Part shown: positions 61,709-64,000 of the stretch, piece by piece
How positions within the stretch are numbered: position 1 is the first letter of the stretch
Layout of the letters: each line of letters begins with the position of its first letter
Origin: Massilia rhizosphaerae
GTDB lineage: Bacteria > Pseudomonadota > Gammaproteobacteria > Burkholderiales > Burkholderiaceae_D
NCBI RefSeq assembly: GCF_016093545.1
Contig: NZ_JADKYX010000013.1
Location: 124,001-188,000 of the forward strand
Direction of reading: 5' to 3'
DNA: 64,000 nt
Position numbers and translations under genes: made by a program
The notes under the pieces: model-generated
What the model saw: only the letters and a program-made list of their open reading frames with translations
Database searches by the model: none
What the model was told of the DNA's origin: nothing

Positions 61709-62287
61709 ATGCCCCCGAAAGTGTCGCGTTACGGTGCCGTCAGCCAGGCATTCCATTGGGTGACGGCCATCCTGGTCCTGATCGCTTTCATCTATGGCCC
61801 CGGCGGACCCGAGCAGCATGTGTATGCGGTCAGCGGCGATGCCGATCGGCAGCTGCACGAAACATTGGGATTGACGGTTCTCGTCCTGACGGCGGCCAGG
61901 CTGTTGTGGCGGCTGGTCGCCGTGCAGCCCGACCCGCCCGAGGTCGCGCGCTGGATGGGCATCGCGTCCCGCAGCGTGCAAGGATTGCTCTATGTGTTGT
62001 TGTTCGCGGTTCCGTTGACCGCGATCACCGGTGCCTGGCTCGAAGGGCATCCGTTGACCTTGCTGGCGGGCATCCGGATCGCGCCGATGATCGCTCCTTC
62101 CCACGCCACCGGCGAATCGGTCGCCGAGATCCATGGGTTGCTGGGCGATGCGATCATCTGGCTGGCGGGCCTGCATGCCGTGGCGGCGCTGTTTCACCAC
62201 TATGTCCTGAAAGACGGCGTCCTGCTGTCGATGTTGCCGCGCCGGTTTTCACGACAACCGACGCATCGCCGGCCGGAGCCGGATTGA
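61709..62287 (+). CDS. Cytochrome b561
   Basis: 192 residues from the ATG at 61709, preceded by AAAAGGAG. Four membrane helices and four conserved His typical of the family (His16 in QAFHWVTA, His50, His142, His156) would hold two haems. It shuttles electrons across the inner membrane from ubiquinol to an unknown partner. A basic tail follows. The upstream 245-bp gap contains a direct repeat (GCCGGGTAxT twice near 61598 and 61626). Confidence 0.9.
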   Translation: MPPKVSRYGAVSQAFHWVTAILVLIAFIYGPGGPEQHVYAVSGDADRQLHETLGLTVLVLTAARLLWRLVAVQPDPPEVARWMGIASRSVQGLLYVLLFAVPLTAITGAWLEGHPLTLLAGIRIAPMIAPSHATGESVAEIHGLLGDAIIWLAGLHAVAALFHHYVLKDGVLLSMLPRRFSRQPTHRRPEPD

Positions 62288-62309
62288 TGCGGACTGGCCT
62301 ACGAACAGG

Positions 62310-62834
62310 TCACCGCACCGGACACTTTTGCGGAGCCAGCGCGACACGCTTCGGCATCGCGGCGACGGGCCACGTCACCACCTGCACCTGGAGGTCGCCG
62401 CTGTTGTTGCCGTAGGTGCCGGGCTGGTCGTTCATGGACAGCAGCAATTCGCCCGTGGTGCGCGGAATGAAACAGATCTGGTTGCGGACGAGGAACGGGA
62501 AATTGGCCCCGATCCTGGCCACCAGCGCGCCGATGTGCAATGCCTCGTCCGGATACTGCGTGGTGGTGTCCCTGCCCCAGCCTTCCGGGCCGTAGTAGGG
62601 GATGATGGCTTCGACGCCCTGGGCGCCGTGCGACCAGAGCCCGCTGCCCGCCACGCAGACGAACCGGTTGGGGTTCACGACGATGCCCGTGGGCGCCCAG
62701 GGCCGGTTCGCCAGCACCGTCAGGCATTGGTTCGTCATCTTGGACGGGCCGTCCGCCGCCAGCGCGGCGCAGCCCACGCCCCAGACCGCCGCGCCGGCGG
62801 CGGCCGCGCGCAAAAGGTTCATGCAAGTGTTCAT
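62310..62834 (-). CDS. Secreted LecA (PA-IL)-like protein
   Basis: 174 residues. A signal peptide (about 1-26, ending AALA) is followed by a domain resembling PA-IL/LecA galactose lectins: RFVCVAGSGLWSHGAQG, YYGPEGWG, IGALVARIGANFPF, TGELLLSMNDQPGTYGNNSG and LQVQVV. The final Asn/Asp loop would bind calcium and sugar. It probably acts outside the cell in adhesion or recognition. It is convergent with cytochrome b561 (22-bp gap). Confidence 0.75.
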   Translation of the reverse strand: MNTCMNLLRAAAAGAAVWGVGCAALAADGPSKMTNQCLTVLANRPWAPTGIVVNPNRFVCVAGSGLWSHGAQGVEAIIPYYGPEGWGRDTTTQYPDEALHIGALVARIGANFPFLVRNQICFIPRTTGELLLSMNDQPGTYGNNSGDLQVQVVTWPVAAMPKRVALAPQKCPVR

Positions 62835-62967
62835 GGATCGGCTCCTGTGCGTTCGATGGCATCCAGTCCTGGGACCGCGGGATGGGCTGGATGCGCCACG
62901 CGGATGCCGGGATTGTGATCTGCCTCAGATATGCGTCGACTCGGTGTGCGGGCGGCCGCGCATGGCG

Positions 62968-64000
62968 CTAGCCTGGAGGGTGGGCGCGCGCGCAGGCGCC
63001 TTCGTCGGGCGCGGCCAGCACGATGCGGTCGCGTCCCGCCGTCTTGGCCCGGTACAGCGCGGCGTCGGCGGCACGCAGCAGCGTTTCCCAGCGGTCGTGG
63101 TCCCGGTCGAGCATGGCGACCCCGAGACTGACCGTGATGCGCAGCGCTCCCGATTCCGTCGGCACGCGCAACGCCGCGACCTCCTTGCGGATGCGCTCGG
63201 CGCACGCCATCGCGTCGGCGGCGGCCACTTCCGGCATCACGCAGACGAATTCCTCGCCGCCGAGGCGGCCCAGGTAATCGGTGGCACGCAGGCAGCGGCG
63301 GCAGGCGCGCACGACGGCGCACAGGACGAGATCGCCCGCGGCGTGGCCATGGGTATCGTTGACTTGCTTGAAGTGATCGATGTCGAGCATGGCCACGGCC
63401 AGCGGGCGGGCGTGCCGCTGCGCCAGGGCGACGTCGTGCCGCGCCAGATCCGTCGTGTAGCCGCGCGACAGGGCGCCCGTGAGGCTGTCGTGGCGCGTCT
63501 CCTCCAGCAATGCCCGTTCGGCCGCGAAGGCGCGCCGGCGCAGGGCCAGGGTGACGAGCGCCACACCACCGGCGAGCGGGATCGACAGCGTGTACAGCAA
63601 CACGGCGTCGACGAGCAGCGCGCCGGACAGCACGAGGCCGGCCAGGCCCAGGAACAGCAGCGCGGAAAACACCGCCGTGACGAGCCAGCGGCGCGGGCGC
63701 GGTTCGACCAGCGCGAGCACGAACAGCGCGCCGGTCAGGCCGGGCAGCGCCAGCACCAGCCCGTCGCGCAGCAGCGCGGCGCAGATCGTCATGGCGCCGA
63801 CGTGGGTCGCGTAGACGGCGGCGCAACGGCGCGGCACGGACCAGCGCAGGCAGCCGGGGACGTAGGCCGGTGCGCCCAGCAGCACGAGCGCCACGCGCAG
63901 GCGCAGCGTCAGGCCGGCATGTGCCGGATCGATCCAGGCATCCCAGACGCCGAACAGGACCACGAACAGCCCGAGCACCGGCCCGAGGACGGGCAGCAGC
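62968..64000 (-). CDS. Diguanylate cyclase with membrane-sensor region (5' end cut by window edge)
   Basis: At least 344 codons; the frame is still open at the right edge, so the N-terminus is missing. Hydrophobic segments cover about the first 140 residues visible, then a GGDEF domain with AMLDIDHFKQVNDTHGHAAGD and the intact active site GGEEF near residue 253 of the visible part. It lacks an RxxD inhibitory site upstream that I can see. It should make c-di-GMP at the membrane. Confidence 0.9.
   Translation of the reverse strand, partial: LLPVLGPVLGLFVVLFGVWDAWIDPAHAGLTLRLRVALVLLGAPAYVPGCLRWSVPRRCAAVYATHVGAMTICAALLRDGLVLALPGLTGALFVLALVEPRPRRWLVTAVFSALLFLGLAGLVLSGALLVDAVLLYTLSIPLAGGVALVTLALRRRAFAAERALLEETRHDSLTGALSRGYTTDLARHDVALAQRHARPLAVAMLDIDHFKQVNDTHGHAAGDLVLCAVVRACRRCLRATDYLGRLGGEEFVCVMPEVAAADAMACAERIRKEVAALRVPTESGALRITVSLGVAMLDRDHDRWETLLRAADAALYRAKTAGRDRIVLAAPDEGACARAHPPG

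Overview
The window is high-GC chromosomal DNA, most likely from a betaproteobacterium of the Oxalobacteraceae (Massilia/Telluria-like). This is inferred from the gene families, the PEP-CTERM anchor, the phasin and the gene order; no rRNA is present to confirm it.

Layout. (1) 1-17.2 kb: a type VI secretion (T6SS) locus in three transcription units: tssM-tagF-ompA (+), tssJ-tssK-tssL (-), and TPR lipoprotein-tssB-tssC-hcp-tssE-tssH-tssA (+). An M15 peptidase precedes it. tssF, tssG, vgrG, PAAR and effector genes are absent from this stretch. (2) 17.2-36.9 kb: mostly housekeeping genes: phasin, a CueR-type regulator with its own 19-bp-spacer promoter, an alpha/beta hydrolase, four tandem tRNA-Leu(CAG), rnr-rlmB, cysE, yceH, a GntR(YtrA)-ABC operon, lpxH, ppiB, ppiA, cysS, a DNA glycosylase, accA-tilS, lysC and tRNA-Ser(GCU). 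(3) 36.9-53.9 kb: a 17-kb integrative element in the 3' end of tRNA-Ser. It has a 14-bp direct-repeat core at each end and a P4-type integrase next to the right end. (4) 54-64 kb: a PEP-CTERM phytase-like esterase, a YukJ-family protein, an EAL-CBS-GGDEF protein, a TadE/TadE/TadG pilin-like operon, cytochrome b561, a LecA-like secreted protein and a GGDEF protein cut by the right edge.

The element has three modules. The replication/regulation part has an AlpA-like regulator, a RecA-fold helicase-like ATPase with a 16-copy 9-bp repeat followed by AT-rich DNA, and a YfjJ/inovirus Gp2-like protein with an HUH motif; this resembles a CP4-57/P4-like satellite. The second module is a T6SS cassette on the minus strand: a PAAR spike protein with a C-terminal TTR-like domain, a Tae4-type amidase and a small membrane protein that may be the immunity factor. 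It is preceded by a gene that a 7-bp tandem repeat (three copies) puts out of frame. The third module is a seven-gene, almost gapless operon: acyl-carrier-like protein, XRE repressor, ImmA/IrrE protease, thymidylate-synthase homologue, thymine-hypermodification (HMUDK-helical/aGPT-PPlase) protein, MazG-like pyrophosphohydrolase and holo-ACP synthase.

The mobile element therefore appears to supply T6SS ammunition that the core T6SS locus beside it lacks. It also carries an unusual pathway that pairs pyrimidine-modification enzymes with its own carrier protein and the enzyme that would activate it. That operon is the best candidate here for an undescribed system.
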